A stretch of 64,000 nucleotides of DNA from NCBI GenBank assembly GCA_949505625.1, contig CATBQD010000004.1:32059-96058 (forward strand), in the 5' to 3' direction. Made by a program: the position numbers and the translations under genes. Positions 1-10,400 of this stretch are shown here, in pieces. The first letter of the stretch is position 1. Each line of letters starts with the position of its first letter. The notes beneath the pieces are model-generated. The model worked only from the letters and a program-made list of their open reading frames with translations, did no database searches and was not told the origin of the DNA. The DNA is from an uncultured Bacilli bacterium (GTDB lineage Bacteria; Bacillota_I; Bacilli_A; RF39; UBA660).

Positions 1-530
1 GTTATGGACTCGCTACGGGAGAAAAGTGTGCTTTATCCATTTCTAAAAATAATAATAAAATTTATGAACATTATATACAAACGTTAAAGTGCAAATTTAT
101 AATAATGCAATTTGTATTGAAGTTATTTTATGTAAAGAGTACTCTATTTTTAATATTTAATGTTGGATGCCGTTATTTTTGGAAAATCATTAGCTTTGTA
201 TTTAATCACTTTTTTGTTAATAAAAAGTAATATTTTAGTAAAATAAAATGCAAAAATGAAAAAATGAAAATAGCTAGTAATTATGTAAAGTAAGATATTA
301 TGAATGAAATAATATTATAATAAAAGTGAAACTTGAAGATAGTAAGGTAACGTATATGAGACATAGATGATATAAAATAAATGAAAAAAATTAAGCAATA
401 TAACAATCAAGAATAGAGCTAAAAGATATGAGAATGTTAAAAATATTTCAGAATTATATGAAATTTTTCAAGAATCATGAATAGGAGTTAGAGGAACCAA
501 GATTTTTTTTCATTAGAAAGGAGTATTTAT
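1..530. other. Left-edge region without a convincing gene
   Basis: Frame 3 is open from the window edge to a TAA at 228-230, so it could be the last 75 codons of a gene cut off by the edge. Its tail is hydrophobic and low in complexity, and I do not recognise it. From 231 to about 515 the sequence is A/T-rich with many stops in all frames, and I see no RNA gene or clear terminator in it. The only clear signal is the AAAGGAG ribosome-binding site at 517-523 for the next gene. Confidence 0.25.
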
Positions 531-1163
531 ATGAAATATTATAAAGGACAATTGACAGAAAGAGAAATAATAGAGATAGCGGATGATATAAGAATTGGAA
601 AAATTGTTGTATTTCCAACTGAGACTGTATATGGGATAGGTACCAATGCTTGTCATGAACAAGGATGTAAGAGAATTTATCAAATAAAAAAACGGCCGAA
701 TGAAAAAGCTTTAATTGTATTAATATCAAATTATGAGCAGTTACAAAAATTAGTGAAGACACCAAATCAAATTGAAAAGCAATTGATGAAAGCTTTTTGG
801 CCAGGTCCTTTGACTATCGTATTTCAGAAAGGTGAGGATAATAATCTTTCAAAAGTAATAAGTGCAGATTTAGATACAATAGGAATCCGTATGACGGATG
901 GCGAATTTATCAGAAAATTGTTACAGATAAGTAATGTACCTATTGTAGCTCCTAGTGCGAATTTATCTGGAAAATCAGATGGTTCAAGGATAGATATTAT
1001 TATAGATGAATTAGGCAATGAAGTTGATGATATTGTGGATGTAGGAGATATTGTTAGTCCAGTACCATCTACTATAGTACAAGTTGTGAATGAGAAAATA
1101 GAGATACTTAGAGAAGGAAAGATAAAAAAAGAAAGTTTGTTAAAAATAGCCGAAATTAAATAA
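531..1163 (+). CDS. tsaC: L-threonylcarbamoyladenylate synthase (TsaC/Sua5/YrdC)
   Basis: The product makes threonylcarbamoyl-AMP from threonine, bicarbonate and ATP. This is the first step of the t6A37 modification on ANN-decoding tRNAs, and it takes place in the cytoplasm. The YrdC fold is recognisable from FPTETVYGIG near residue 27, the KKRP motif near residue 56, WPGPLT near residue 90 and the PSANLSGK segment near residue 143. At 210 residues it is the short TsaC form, without the C-terminal Sua5 domain. AAAGGAG lies 7 bases before the ATG and fixes the start. The family call is firm. Confidence 0.93.
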   Translation: MKYYKGQLTEREIIEIADDIRIGKIVVFPTETVYGIGTNACHEQGCKRIYQIKKRPNEKALIVLISNYEQLQKLVKTPNQIEKQLMKAFWPGPLTIVFQKGEDNNLSKVISADLDTIGIRMTDGEFIRKLLQISNVPIVAPSANLSGKSDGSRIDIIIDELGNEVDDIVDVGDIVSPVPSTIVQVVNEKIEILREGKIKKESLLKIAEIK

Positions 1164-1219
1164 TGATTTAGTTATGGAATCAACATTTTAATTATGTTAT
1201 AATAAAAAAGGTGATGAGA

Positions 1220-1642
1220 ATGGGGAAATTTTGTACAAATTGTGGTGCAGAGTTAAAAGATAATGCAGATATTTGCATAGAATGTGGATCTAAAACACAT
1301 CAAAATGAATTTCAAAATAATTCTTGGAGTAATCAGTCAAGAGAGTATGTTGTGAATTATAATATAGAAGAGGCTACAGAAATTGTGTTAAAAGCAATTA
1401 AGGATATTAAATCGTTTACTGTTAAGAATATAGATATAGAGGAGCATATTATATATGTTAATGTTCGCATGTCTATGTTTTCTTATGGGGAAAAAATAAC
1501 GGTTTGTTTCAGTAAAATGGATGAAAATAAAACTATTTTAAGATTTAATAGTAGGAGTAAACTAGGTACAGAAATAGCTGCTCAATCAAAGAATAGAAAA
1601 AATATTGAAAATTTGATTGATGCAATTAATAAATATATTTAG
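1220..1642 (+). CDS. Zinc-ribbon protein of unknown function
   Basis: The N-terminus carries a CxxC-x(10)-CxxC zinc ribbon (CTNCG and CIECG within the first 25 residues). A polar linker and an alpha/beta domain of about 95 residues follow. That domain resembles small lipid-binding or DUF1499-like folds only loosely, so I assign no function. An in-frame GTG (1211) and ATG (1214) lie upstream, but AGGTGA at 1209-1214 best serves the ATG at 1220. The gene appears to stand alone, with a hairpin terminator starting at its stop codon. Confidence 0.75.
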   Translation: MGKFCTNCGAELKDNADICIECGSKTHQNEFQNNSWSNQSREYVVNYNIEEATEIVLKAIKDIKSFTVKNIDIEEHIIYVNVRMSMFSYGEKITVCFSKMDENKTILRFNSRSKLGTEIAAQSKNRKNIENLIDAINKYI

Positions 1643-1664
1643 CAAGTTTTTGCTTGCTTTTTTT
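1641..1664 (+). terminator. Rho-independent terminator
   Basis: AGCAAG (1641-1646) pairs with CTTGCT (1653-1658) and is followed by a T-run. It lies directly after the zinc-ribbon gene. Confidence 0.8.
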
Positions 1665-1749
1665 GATATATTGTTGCTTTAAAAAAGATAAAATAAGATT
1701 TCTTGTGTTTCTCTATTTATAATGATAGAATTTTATTGAAGGTGTATTT

Positions 1750-2619
1750 ATGGAAAAGCTTATTTTAAGAAAAGGAAATTTATTTCATCCATTAGAAAAT
1801 ACAATTGATTTAAAGCTAATCGATTCTAGTCAATATGACTTAGAAGTTACATTGGATGGAAAGTCAAATTATTATCGGATTCGCTATAATAGTTCTTATT
1901 ATGATGCAAAGCAGATATTTCCGAATGTATTTTCGCTTCCAAAGTTTAGTTCATCTGGAGTAGGAGCAACAGAAATAGATGAATTTTGTAAAACGGATTT
2001 ATATAGAAGTAATCCTAACTACCGAAAAGTTATTGGCAGTATTAGAAAAGATAATATGCTTCCAGGTTATTTTAAAGCTATGCAACGAATATCTGGAAAG
2101 AAAAATTTAAACAATGCAAAATCACTTTATTGTTTTTCTATTCCAGCTCTTGGTAATCGAAAAAAAATAGGAGTACTTTCTTACGATATTGAAATAGAAT
2201 TAATTAGAAATCGATATTATATTGTATTTATTACGGAGAATGTAGTTCGAGGATATTTACAAAGAACAGAACCTCAGTATATCATTTATGATAGAAGAGA
2301 ATTTGAGGCGACAAGAGACACGATGAATAATTCTATTTTAGATTTGGCAATTCATGGAGATTATCCTTTAAATTTATTAGAATATGTTTATATTATGACT
2401 GGTGGAGATGAAACTTTAATTGCTCAGTTTTTTAGAATTTTAAAAGAAACACGTAATATTCAAGAATTATGTTGTTCTGAATTTTTCAGAATAATTTCTC
2501 CTAAATCTGAAATAGAAGAAGAAATAAAAAGAGAATTTAATAGATACTTAGCAGGAGAACAAGAAGATATACATTATTCATATTATAAAAAATGCTATAC
2601 ATTAGAAAAAAGAGGATAG
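1750..2619 (+). CDS. Conserved-looking hypothetical protein
   Basis: This is a soluble protein of 289 residues with no signal peptide or membrane segment. I do not recognise a family. It is rich in Tyr, Arg and Ile, and a central segment (about residues 125-190) looks like alternating beta strands, with a helical C-terminus. An AAGGTG sequence lies about 6 bases before the ATG. It precedes uvrB by about 80 bases, and no terminator is evident between them, so co-transcription is possible. That position says little about its function. Confidence 0.6.
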   Translation: MEKLILRKGNLFHPLENTIDLKLIDSSQYDLEVTLDGKSNYYRIRYNSSYYDAKQIFPNVFSLPKFSSSGVGATEIDEFCKTDLYRSNPNYRKVIGSIRKDNMLPGYFKAMQRISGKKNLNNAKSLYCFSIPALGNRKKIGVLSYDIEIELIRNRYYIVFITENVVRGYLQRTEPQYIIYDRREFEATRDTMNNSILDLAIHGDYPLNLLEYVYIMTGGDETLIAQFFRILKETRNIQELCCSEFFRIISPKSEIEEEIKREFNRYLAGEQEDIHYSYYKKCYTLEKRG

Positions 2620-2698
2620 AAAGTATCAGGATATAAAATAATTTTTCATCAAATTTATTAGAGAAGAATTTTAATTGTTATAAAAAGGAGGAAATAAG

Positions 2699-4654
2699 AT
2701 GTTTAAGATAAATAGTCCATATAAACCAAGTGGAGATCAACCAGAGGCTATAAAAAGGTTAGTAGAAGGAGTTAAAGAAGGAAAAAAACATCAAGTTTTA
2801 CTTGGGGCAACAGGTACTGGAAAGACTTTTACAATTGCTAATGTGATAGAGCAAACTGGTAAAAGAACTCTAGTACTTGCTCACAATAAAACTTTAGCTG
2901 GACAGCTTTACTCAGAGCTAAAAGAATTGTTTCCAAACAATCATGTGGAATATTTTGTATCTTATTATGATTATTATCAACCAGAAGCGTATGTTGCTAA
3001 AACAGATACATATATTGAAAAAGATGCCTCTATTAATGATGAAATTGATGAATTGAGACACGCTGCAACCTCTTCATTACTTAATTTTGATGATGTAATT
3101 GTAGTAGCCTCTGTTTCCTGTATTTATGGAATTGGAGAAATAGAAGAATATAAAAATAAGATGTTAACTATTTTTTCTGGACAGCAAGTTGATAGAAATT
3201 TTATTGTTGAAAAATTAGTAGATATGTTATATGAGAGAAGTAATCTTGACTTGAAGAGAGGAAGTTTTAGAGTACGTGGAGATATTTTGGAAATCATACC
3301 AGTTAGTCAGCATGGAAAAGGAATCAGAATAGATTTTTTTGGAGATGAAGTAGATCAAATCTGTGAATTTGACACTCTTACTGGAGTAGTTATATCAAAA
3401 AAGAAAAGTGTTAGTATTTTTCCAGCTAGTCATTTTGTAACAAGCGAAGAAAAATTAAAGTTAGCAGTTGTAAATATAAAAAAAGAGTTAGAAGAGCGAT
3501 TAGAAGAATTTAAAAAGCAAAATAAATTATTAGAACATCAACGTTTAATGGAAAGAACAAATTATGATATAGAAATGTTATCAGAGACAGGAGTTTGTAG
3601 AGGGGTAGAAAATTATTCTAGACACTTAGCGCTTAAAGGACCAGGGGAGACCCCAACTACATTAATTGATTTTTTTGGAGATGACTATTTACTCGTAATT
3701 GATGAATCACATGTAACCGTGCCTCAAGTACGCGGAATGTTTAATGGAGACCAGGCGAGAAAACAAGTTTTAGTTGATTACGGTTTTAGGTTGCCTTCTG
3801 CAATGGATAATAGACCACTTCGTTTTTCTGAGTTCGAAAATAAAGTATCGCAGGTTGTATATGTTTCCGCAACGCCAGGAGATTATGAGCTAGAAAAAAG
3901 TGGCGGACAAGTGGTAGAACAGATAATTCGTCCGACTGGTTTATTAGATCCGACGATTGAATTAAGAAAAACAACGGGACAAATTGATAATTTGGTTGAA
4001 GAGATTCATAAGCAAATTAGTAAGAACGAGAGAACTTTGATAACGACATTAACTATTCGAATGGCCGAAGAATTGACAGATTATTTGAAAAAGCTAGATA
4101 TTAAAGTTGCATATTTGCATAGTGAAATAAAAACATTAGAACGTCTTAGAATCATTAGAGATTTAAGATTAGGAAAATATGATGTAGTTGTTGGAATTAA
4201 TTTACTTAGAGAGGGAATTGATATTCCAGAAGTAAGCTTAATTGCAATTATGGATGCAGATAAGCAAGGTTTCTTAAGAAGTGAAAGAAGTTTAATTCAA
4301 ACAATAGGAAGAGCAGCAAGAAATGCGAATGGTAGAGTAATTATGTATGCAGATCATGTAAGTGAAGCAATGGATTTTGCAATCAAAGAGACAGAAAGAA
4401 GAAGAACTATTCAAGAAAAATATAATGAAGAACATCAGATTGTTCCAAAAACAATCATAAAAGAGATTAGAGAATTAATTTCAAATAATCAAAATATTGA
4501 AGAGAAGAAAACAGAAAAGCTAAGTAAAAAAGAATTACATTCTTTAATTCAGAATGTGGAAATGGAAATGAAGGAGGCGGCTAAGAATTTGGATTTTGAA
4601 AGAGCTACTGAATTAAGGGACATTTTATTTGAATTAAGAGGAGAGGCAAAATAG
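2699..4654 (+). CDS. uvrB: UvrABC excision nuclease subunit B
   Basis: UvrB is the damage-verifying helicase-like subunit of nucleotide excision repair, acting with UvrA and UvrC. Walker A GATGTGKT lies at about residues 36-43. The beta-hairpin segment [14 protein letters not shown] is present near residue 90, the DEAD-box equivalent DESH near residue 340, and helicase motif VI (QTIGRAARN) near residue 535. A C-terminal UVR motif ([12 protein letters not shown]) that contacts UvrC is also present. The length of 651 residues is normal. GGAGG stands 8 bases before the ATG. The usual neighbour uvrA is not in this window. Confidence 0.98.
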   Translation: MFKINSPYKPSGDQPEAIKRLVEGVKEGKKHQVLLGATGTGKTFTIANVIEQTGKRTLVLAHNKTLAGQLYSELKELFPNNHVEYFVSYYDYYQPEAYVAKTDTYIEKDASINDEIDELRHAATSSLLNFDDVIVVASVSCIYGIGEIEEYKNKMLTIFSGQQVDRNFIVEKLVDMLYERSNLDLKRGSFRVRGDILEIIPVSQHGKGIRIDFFGDEVDQICEFDTLTGVVISKKKSVSIFPASHFVTSEEKLKLAVVNIKKELEERLEEFKKQNKLLEHQRLMERTNYDIEMLSETGVCRGVENYSRHLALKGPGETPTTLIDFFGDDYLLVIDESHVTVPQVRGMFNGDQARKQVLVDYGFRLPSAMDNRPLRFSEFENKVSQVVYVSATPGDYELEKSGGQVVEQIIRPTGLLDPTIELRKTTGQIDNLVEEIHKQISKNERTLITTLTIRMAEELTDYLKKLDIKVAYLHSEIKTLERLRIIRDLRLGKYDVVVGINLLREGIDIPEVSLIAIMDADKQGFLRSERSLIQTIGRAARNANGRVIMYADHVSEAMDFAIKETERRRTIQEKYNEEHQIVPKTIIKEIRELISNNQNIEEKKTEKLSKKELHSLIQNVEMEMKEAAKNLDFERATELRDILFELRGEAK

Positions 4655-4768
4655 TCTTTCTTTTTCATTTCATAAAAATGATTTTGATATTTTTCTCGTT
4701 TTAAACTTGTTATTTTTATTTAGAATTTTAATAATATTATGCTATAATAGAAATGGAGATGGTAAAAG

Positions 4769-5176
4769 ATGTCAAGAAAACAGTCGAAGGCACTTCTTTT
4801 ATTAGAATGGGCTTTGCATATGGTGGCATATGGCCTAATATTGATTAGTGTTTCGGTCCTTTTTAGCAAAACGATTTCTATAGACAATTCTTATTTTGGT
4901 TTTTGGGGGTTATTAGCTGCTATTATTATTTATGGACTTAATAGGACAGTAAAACCATTTTTAGTGTGGTTAACGATTCCTATAACGGGTTTAACTTTAG
5001 GTTTATTTTACCCTTTTATTAATGTATTAATTTTAAATATGGTAGATTGGATCTTAGGAGAACATTTTGAAATTCACGGTTTGTGGATGTCGTTTATAGT
5101 TGCAATATTAATTTCTATAATGAATGAAGTTGTAACAGATTGTGTTATAAAGCCATTGATGAAGAAAGAGGGATAA
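4769..5176 (+). CDS. Phage holin family IV membrane protein (YvlD-like)
   Basis: This is a small protein of 135 residues with four predicted membrane segments. It contains the conserved NRTVKPFLVWLTIPITGLTLG stretch typical of the PF04020 family (Mycobacterial 4-TM phage holin superfamily, YvlD in Bacillus). The family name reflects topology, and a lytic role is not shown. The gene ends one base before the lgt ATG, so the two are almost certainly co-transcribed. A weak GGAGATGG site precedes the start. Confidence 0.8.
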   Translation: MSRKQSKALLLLEWALHMVAYGLILISVSVLFSKTISIDNSYFGFWGLLAAIIIYGLNRTVKPFLVWLTIPITGLTLGLFYPFINVLILNMVDWILGEHFEIHGLWMSFIVAILISIMNEVVTDCVIKPLMKKEG

Positions 5177-5177
5177 T

Positions 5178-5987
5178 ATGAATGCAGTTTTATTAGATTT
5201 TGGAGTTATTAAGATATATTGGTACTCAGTAATTATGTTTTTCGCGATTTTAATAGGAGGGTCATTGGCATTAAAAGAATCAAAAAAATGGAAAATACCA
5301 GAAGATTTTATGGTAAATCTATTTTTCTTTATTATTCCAATTGCACTAATTGGAGCAAGATTATATTTTGTTGCATTCCATTGGGATCATTATGGAAATC
5401 ATTTAATTGATATTTTTAAAGTATGGGAAGGTGGATTAGCAATCCATGGAGGAATAATAGCTGGTCTGATTTTTGTAATATTCTATGCTAAAAAATATAA
5501 AATTAATACTAGACGACTTATAGATATTATAGTTGTCAGCTTGTTATTAGGCCAGGCGATTGGGAGATGGGGGAACTTTTTTAATGGTGAAGCTCATGGA
5601 GCTATAACTTCATTAGAAGCGTTAAGATGGTTACCAGAGTTCATTAGAGAGGGAATGCATATTAACGGAGCATATTATCAGCCAACTTTCCTTTATGAAT
5701 CAATCTGGTGCTTAGTAGGGTTTATTATAATCATTGTAATTAGAAATTGGCCATATTTAAAAATTGGAAATTTGACTAGCTTTTATTTGATATGGTATGG
5801 AGTGGGAAGATTTTTTATAGAGGGATTTAGGACAGATAGTTTAATGTTAGGTGGATTAAAAATGGCTCAGATTGTATCTATTGCTATGATTGTAATAGGA
5901 ATCTTCTATATTTTTATATGTAACCGAGGTTCTAAATTTGATAATCGCTATAATGATAAGGAGAATGTGGAGCATGTCTTATTTTGA
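5178..5987 (+). CDS. lgt: Prolipoprotein diacylglyceryl transferase
   Basis: Lgt transfers diacylglycerol from phosphatidylglycerol to the lipobox cysteine of prolipoproteins at the membrane. The protein has seven hydrophobic segments, the family HGG motif (His at about residue 90) and the Lgt signature GRWGNFFNGEAHG at about residues 129-141. That stretch includes the essential Arg and Glu region. A length of 269 residues is normal. The gene overlaps the start of trxB by 14 bases, giving a compact holin-like/lgt/trxB operon. Confidence 0.96.
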   Translation: MNAVLLDFGVIKIYWYSVIMFFAILIGGSLALKESKKWKIPEDFMVNLFFFIIPIALIGARLYFVAFHWDHYGNHLIDIFKVWEGGLAIHGGIIAGLIFVIFYAKKYKINTRRLIDIIVVSLLLGQAIGRWGNFFNGEAHGAITSLEALRWLPEFIREGMHINGAYYQPTFLYESIWCLVGFIIIIVIRNWPYLKIGNLTSFYLIWYGVGRFFIEGFRTDSLMLGGLKMAQIVSIAMIVIGIFYIFICNRGSKFDNRYNDKENVEHVLF

Positions 5988-6888
5988 TTGCGTTGTAATA
6001 GGAGCAGGAGTAGCAGGAATGACTTCTGCTATTTATTTAAAAAGATATAATTTAAATGTTTTAGTATTAGAAAAGGGAGCCCCAGGAGGTCAAATTACTC
6101 AGACTCCAAATGTAGAAAACTATCCTGGCTATTCTACTATTGATGGAGCGACCTTAGCTCTTAATATATTTTCCCAAATGACAAATCTGGGAGTTTCCTA
6201 TAAATATGGAGATGTAATTAGAATAGAAGATACAGGAGAAATAAAGGTAATTTATACAGAAACAGAGAAAATAGAGACCAAATCCATTATTATTGCGACA
6301 GGGAGGAAGCCAAGAAAATTAGGACTTCTAAAAGAAAATGAATTAGTAGGAAGTGGAATTAGTTGGTGTGCTACTTGTGATGGAATGTTTTATAAAAATA
6401 AATGTGTTGCCGTAGTAGGTGGTGGGAACAGTGCCTTAGAAGAAGCTCTATTTCTTTCTGATATTTGTAAAAAAGTAGATATTTTGTATCGCGGTGGGAA
6501 CTTAAGAGCAGATACAATAATACAAAATCGAGTTCAAGAAAAAAATAATATAGAAATTCATTATAATACGGAAGTAAAAGAATTACTTGAAGTTGGAAAT
6601 AAGTTAGTTGGTATCAAAATATTAAAGCAAAAAGAAAAACAAGAATTAAATATCCAGGGATTGTTTATATATATAGGTTATGAACCAGATACAGGTTATT
6701 TAGAAAATTTAAAATTAAACTTAGAAGATCAATATATTGTAGTGGATTCAAAAATGCAAACGAATATTTCGGGCGTTTATGCATGTGGCGATGTTATAAA
6801 AAAAGAGTTATATCAGTTAACTACAGCGGTTGGTGAGGCTTCTTTAGCAGCATATCAAGTAAAAAAATATTTGGAGAATGTAAAATAG
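5974..6888 (+). CDS. trxB: Thioredoxin reductase
   Basis: This flavoenzyme transfers electrons from NADPH to thioredoxin. The FAD-binding GAGVAG lies at residues 10-15, the redox-active CATC at 132-135, and the NAD(P)-binding GGGNSALEEA segment near residue 155. A C-terminal FAD motif (YACGDV) is also present. The ATG at 5974 is preferred over upstream in-frame codons because AAGGAG (5958-5963) precedes it and the protein then has the family length of 304 residues. It overlaps lgt, and a terminator follows. Confidence 0.95.
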   Translation: MSYFDCVVIGAGVAGMTSAIYLKRYNLNVLVLEKGAPGGQITQTPNVENYPGYSTIDGATLALNIFSQMTNLGVSYKYGDVIRIEDTGEIKVIYTETEKIETKSIIIATGRKPRKLGLLKENELVGSGISWCATCDGMFYKNKCVAVVGGGNSALEEALFLSDICKKVDILYRGGNLRADTIIQNRVQEKNNIEIHYNTEVKELLEVGNKLVGIKILKQKEKQELNIQGLFIYIGYEPDTGYLENLKLNLEDQYIVVDSKMQTNISGVYACGDVIKKELYQLTTAVGEASLAAYQVKKYLENVK

Positions 6889-6892
6889 CTGT

Positions 6893-6939
6893 AAAAAAAG
6901 AACATTTTATGATAAAAAATCAATAATGTTCTTTTTTTT
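6893..6939 (+). terminator. Terminator after trxB
   Basis: GAACATT (from 6900) pairs with AATGTTC across an A/T-rich loop and is followed by a run of eight T. It closes the lgt-trxB operon before the DGR locus. Confidence 0.75.
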
Positions 6940-6987
6940 GCCAAAAAAGCAGATATTTTTTAGAAGTGGGGGGAAAGATATTAATAC

Positions 6988-7017
6988 GAAAAAAAGTCTT
7001 TTAGCCCTTAAAAGACT
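6988..7017 (-). terminator. Terminator of the XRE regulator (minus strand)
   Basis: AGTCTTTTA (6995-7003) pairs with TAAAAGACT (7009-7017). On the minus strand the hairpin is followed by a T-run (A-run 6989-6995). Confidence 0.75.
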
Positions 7018-7026
7018 AAAAGAAAA

Positions 7027-7263
7027 TTATTTACCACTTTTATGTTTTATAAAAAGTTTATCATTATCTGTTCCACCCTCAACTAAATAATCTACAGAAA
7101 CGTTGTAAAGCTTCGATAAATTGATAAGACAAGAAACTGGAATTTCACGAACCCCATTTTCATATCTACTATAAACAACTCTGTGGATATTTAAATAGGT
7201 AGCGACGTATTGTTGCGTGAAATCATGGTCTTCACGTAAGTTCTCAATTCTCTTAAAATGCAT
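7027..7263 (-). CDS. XRE-family regulator divergent from the DGR target
   Basis: This 78-residue protein is almost entirely one Cro/C1-type helix-turn-helix: RIENLREDHDFTQQYVATYL followed by the typical YSRYENG recognition region. The ATG at 7263 has an AGGTGG ribosome-binding site, so the in-frame GTG nine bases upstream is less likely. The gene is transcribed away from the prepilin gene, and the 137-base gap between them holds a consensus promoter and a palindrome. It is therefore the natural candidate repressor of the DGR target and perhaps of itself. That role is inferred from position. Confidence 0.85.
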   Translation of the reverse strand: MHFKRIENLREDHDFTQQYVATYLNIHRVVYSRYENGVREIPVSCLINLSKLYNVSVDYLVEGGTDNDKLFIKHKSGK

Positions 7264-7275
7264 AAGTACCACCTA

Positions 7276-7304
7276 TTGACATTGTATCCGTTTGGTAATA
7301 TAAT
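7276..7304 (+). promoter_or_regulatory. Consensus sigma-A promoter of the DGR target gene
   Basis: TTGACA (7276-7281), a 17-base spacer and TATAAT (7299-7304) match the sigma-A consensus perfectly. The predicted start is near 7311, giving an untranslated leader of about 90 bases before the ATG at 7401. Such a strong promoter suggests that expression is restrained by a repressor. Confidence 0.85.
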
Positions 7305-7328
7305 ATACTAAATTGTAACCATATGGTT
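7288..7328. promoter_or_regulatory. Possible operator sites between XRE gene and DGR target
   Basis: A perfect 10-base palindrome ACCATATGGT lies at 7319-7328, just past the predicted transcription start. A related CCGTTTGG occurs at about 7288-7295 inside the promoter spacer, roughly three helical turns upstream. Both would suit a small dimeric XRE repressor. Binding is inferred. Confidence 0.4.
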
Positions 7329-7400
7329 TCCAAAAACCGTTTTTTTGCTCTTTTGTGTAACTGAGTGGTGACAATAATAGAAAGGATAAGGAGTTTTAGT

Positions 7401-10400
7401 ATGATGTGTAGTAGAAAAAAAGGGTTCACTTTGATTGAACTACTAGCAGTAATCATAATCATTGGAGTAATCGCTTTGATTGTTACACCAATTGTAATTG
7501 ACGTAATAAAAAAACAAGAGAAGAAAACATTCGAAGAGAGTGTCCATGGCATTATGGAATCAATTAGAATTGATACAGCAGATGATAATTTTACAATTCC
7601 AAGAGAATATCTTTATAAAGATGGGACATTAACATTGTTGACAGCAGGTGGAAAAGAAAGAAATGATATTGTAAAAGTAAATGGTAAATATGATGGAGTT
7701 GGAGTTTTCATTGTAGATGGGGATGGGGACATTATTGTAGAAAAAGCCTGTGGACCAACATATTGTGTTAATAATTCAAAAGATGATAGTGATCTTGTAT
7801 TTAAACCAAGTGATGGAAATGGAAATCCAATAATTGATCCTTTGGATCCAGTAATTACATTAAATGGTAGTAAAGAATTATTAGTAGGGTTGGGTTCAAC
7901 TTTTACAGATCCTGGAGTAAATTCTAAAACAGAATCAGGGGATGCTATTGCCTATACAACAGTAATTAAACATGGTTCTGAAATAGTAGAAAGCATAGAT
8001 ACAAGTGCAATAGGAACATATGAAATTACATATACAAATGAAAGCAATGGTAAACGTGCCAGTGTAAAAAGAATTGTAAAAGTAGTAGAGATGAAGCCAC
8101 AAATTACTATTACCAAAGCAGATAGTAATTATGTAAGAAGTAAAACGGTAGTAATAAAAGTAACAGCAGTTTCTCCAAATAGAATAACAGGATTTACATA
8201 TCAAATTGAAGGAGAAAATCCAGTTCAAGTAAATGGTGCAGAAAAGACAATTACATTAAATTCGACAGGAATCGTAAGTATTGTAGTAAGGGCGACAGAT
8301 GATAATGGACACAGTGATAGTATAACTGGAGGTCCATATAGAATAGATGCAACAGGACCAGAGATAACAATAAATCCAGAAACAGTAACTTTAGATTCAG
8401 CGGCAGCAGGAAACTATAACATATTTGAGGGAGTAAGTGTAGTAGATAATATAGATGGAACAATAGATAATAGTAAAATTATTACAAGTGGAGATACTTT
8501 ATTATCAATACCAGGAACATATAGAGTAAATTATACAGTAAGTGATAGATTAGGAAACACAAGTACAGCAACAAGAACATTTGTAGTAAGCGATTCGACA
8601 AAACCACAAATTACAATAGCGCCAGAAGAAACAACAAGATTTGTAAAATCACAAAATGTAAAAATAACAGCAACAGATAATAACAGAGTAGATAGTATAA
8701 CATATGTGATAATAAAAGATGGAGTAAGAGGAGCAAGTAATCCAATAAATAATGGAGGAAGTGTAACATTAAATAGTACAGGAAGTTACCAAATAGAAGT
8801 AACAGCGACAGATGATAGCGGAAATACGGAAGTTAAAACAAGTAAAACGTATATGATAGATACAACAGAGCCAGAATTAGTATTTGAGAATGTGACATTA
8901 GCGGTAGATGAAGTAGCAGGATTTAATCTAATGACAGGAGTAACAGCAACAGATAATAGTGGATTAACGCCAACAATAACATATACAGGAGGATTAAGCG
9001 CAACAGTAGGAACGCAAACAATAACATATAAAGCAATAGATGAAGCTGGAAATGTGGGAACAAGAACAAGAACATTTACAATAACAGCAGCAACGGCTCC
9101 AATAATAAGTTTCTCACCAATTCAAACAAGTGGATGGGTAAAATCAGTAAATGTGACGATAAGTGCAACAGTAAAAGTGGGAGAAAACTTATCAGCATTT
9201 ACATATAGTATTAATAATGGAACAACACAGAATGGAACAAGAGATGGATATCAAGGGACAGCAAGTGTAACACTAAATGCAACAGGAACATATACAATAA
9301 GTGCAAGCGCTACTGGAGGATATGGAAATAGTAAGACTGAAGGAAGTGGAACATACTATATTGATGCAACAGTACCAACAGTAGGAGATATAGCAGGGAA
9401 TCCAACGGGATGGGTAAAAAATGCGACATTAACAGCAACATTATCAGATTCACATAGTGGAATAGTGGCATATGCATGGACAACAAGTAGTGCGACCCCA
9501 ACAAGTTGGACAAATGTAACAAATACAGCAAATTATTCATTTAGTCAAAATGTAACAGCAAACGGAACATATTATTTATGGGCAAAAGATGCAGCAGGAA
9601 ATATATCAGCAGCGAAGAGTGTAACAGTAAGTAAGATAGATACAACAACACCAAGTATTACAAGTAGTTATACAAGTACAGCATATTCAACAAATGAGAA
9701 AACAAGTGTAGCAGTAAGTACACTATATACAGCAACATTCGGAGGAATGGGAGGAAGCACAACTTGTAAGAATGGAACAACAACAATAACAAACTTAAAT
9801 CAATTAGCAGTGGGAAGTTATACATTAACATGTACAGCAACAGGAGCAAATGGAAAGACAGCAAGTGTAAAACCAAAAGTAACAATTAAATCTGCAGGAA
9901 CAAGTGGAAGTGACTTGGTAAATAAAGATAATTTGCCTTCCGTAGGTGGAGGAAATAGATATACTGGCGCAAGTCCAAATAACTTTGTAACATTTAATGG
10001 AGGAGCGTATAGAATAATAGGAGTATTTAATGGTCAAATGAAAATCATATATTGGGGAAGCTATTCAGCAGCAGGAAGCCAATATTTAACAGGAACAGCA
10101 TGGGATACAAGTAATAGTAATAACTGGGCAAGACCAGCGACATTAAATACAACATTAAATAGCACATATTGGAATTCATTAAATTCAACAGCACAAGGAA
10201 TGGTAGATCAAAGTCACAGTTGGGGAATAGGAGGAATCAGTTCAGGATATACAAGAAGTCAATTCCAGGCAGCAGAGAATAATACGAAATGGACAGGAAA
10301 AGTTGGATTGATGACAGCAGCAGATTATGGATATGCAAGTACAAGCAGTAGTTGTACCGATAGTTTAAATATGAACAGTTCAGCGGCTTGTAAAGATAAT

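Noticed and set aside
475..765. Minus-strand open frame over the tsaC start
   Set aside because: It overlaps the well-supported tsaC gene and lacks a ribosome-binding site.
7935..10037. Several minus-strand open frames inside the target gene
   Set aside because: They follow from the skewed, A-rich coding of a Thr/Ser/Asn-rich protein and have no start signals.
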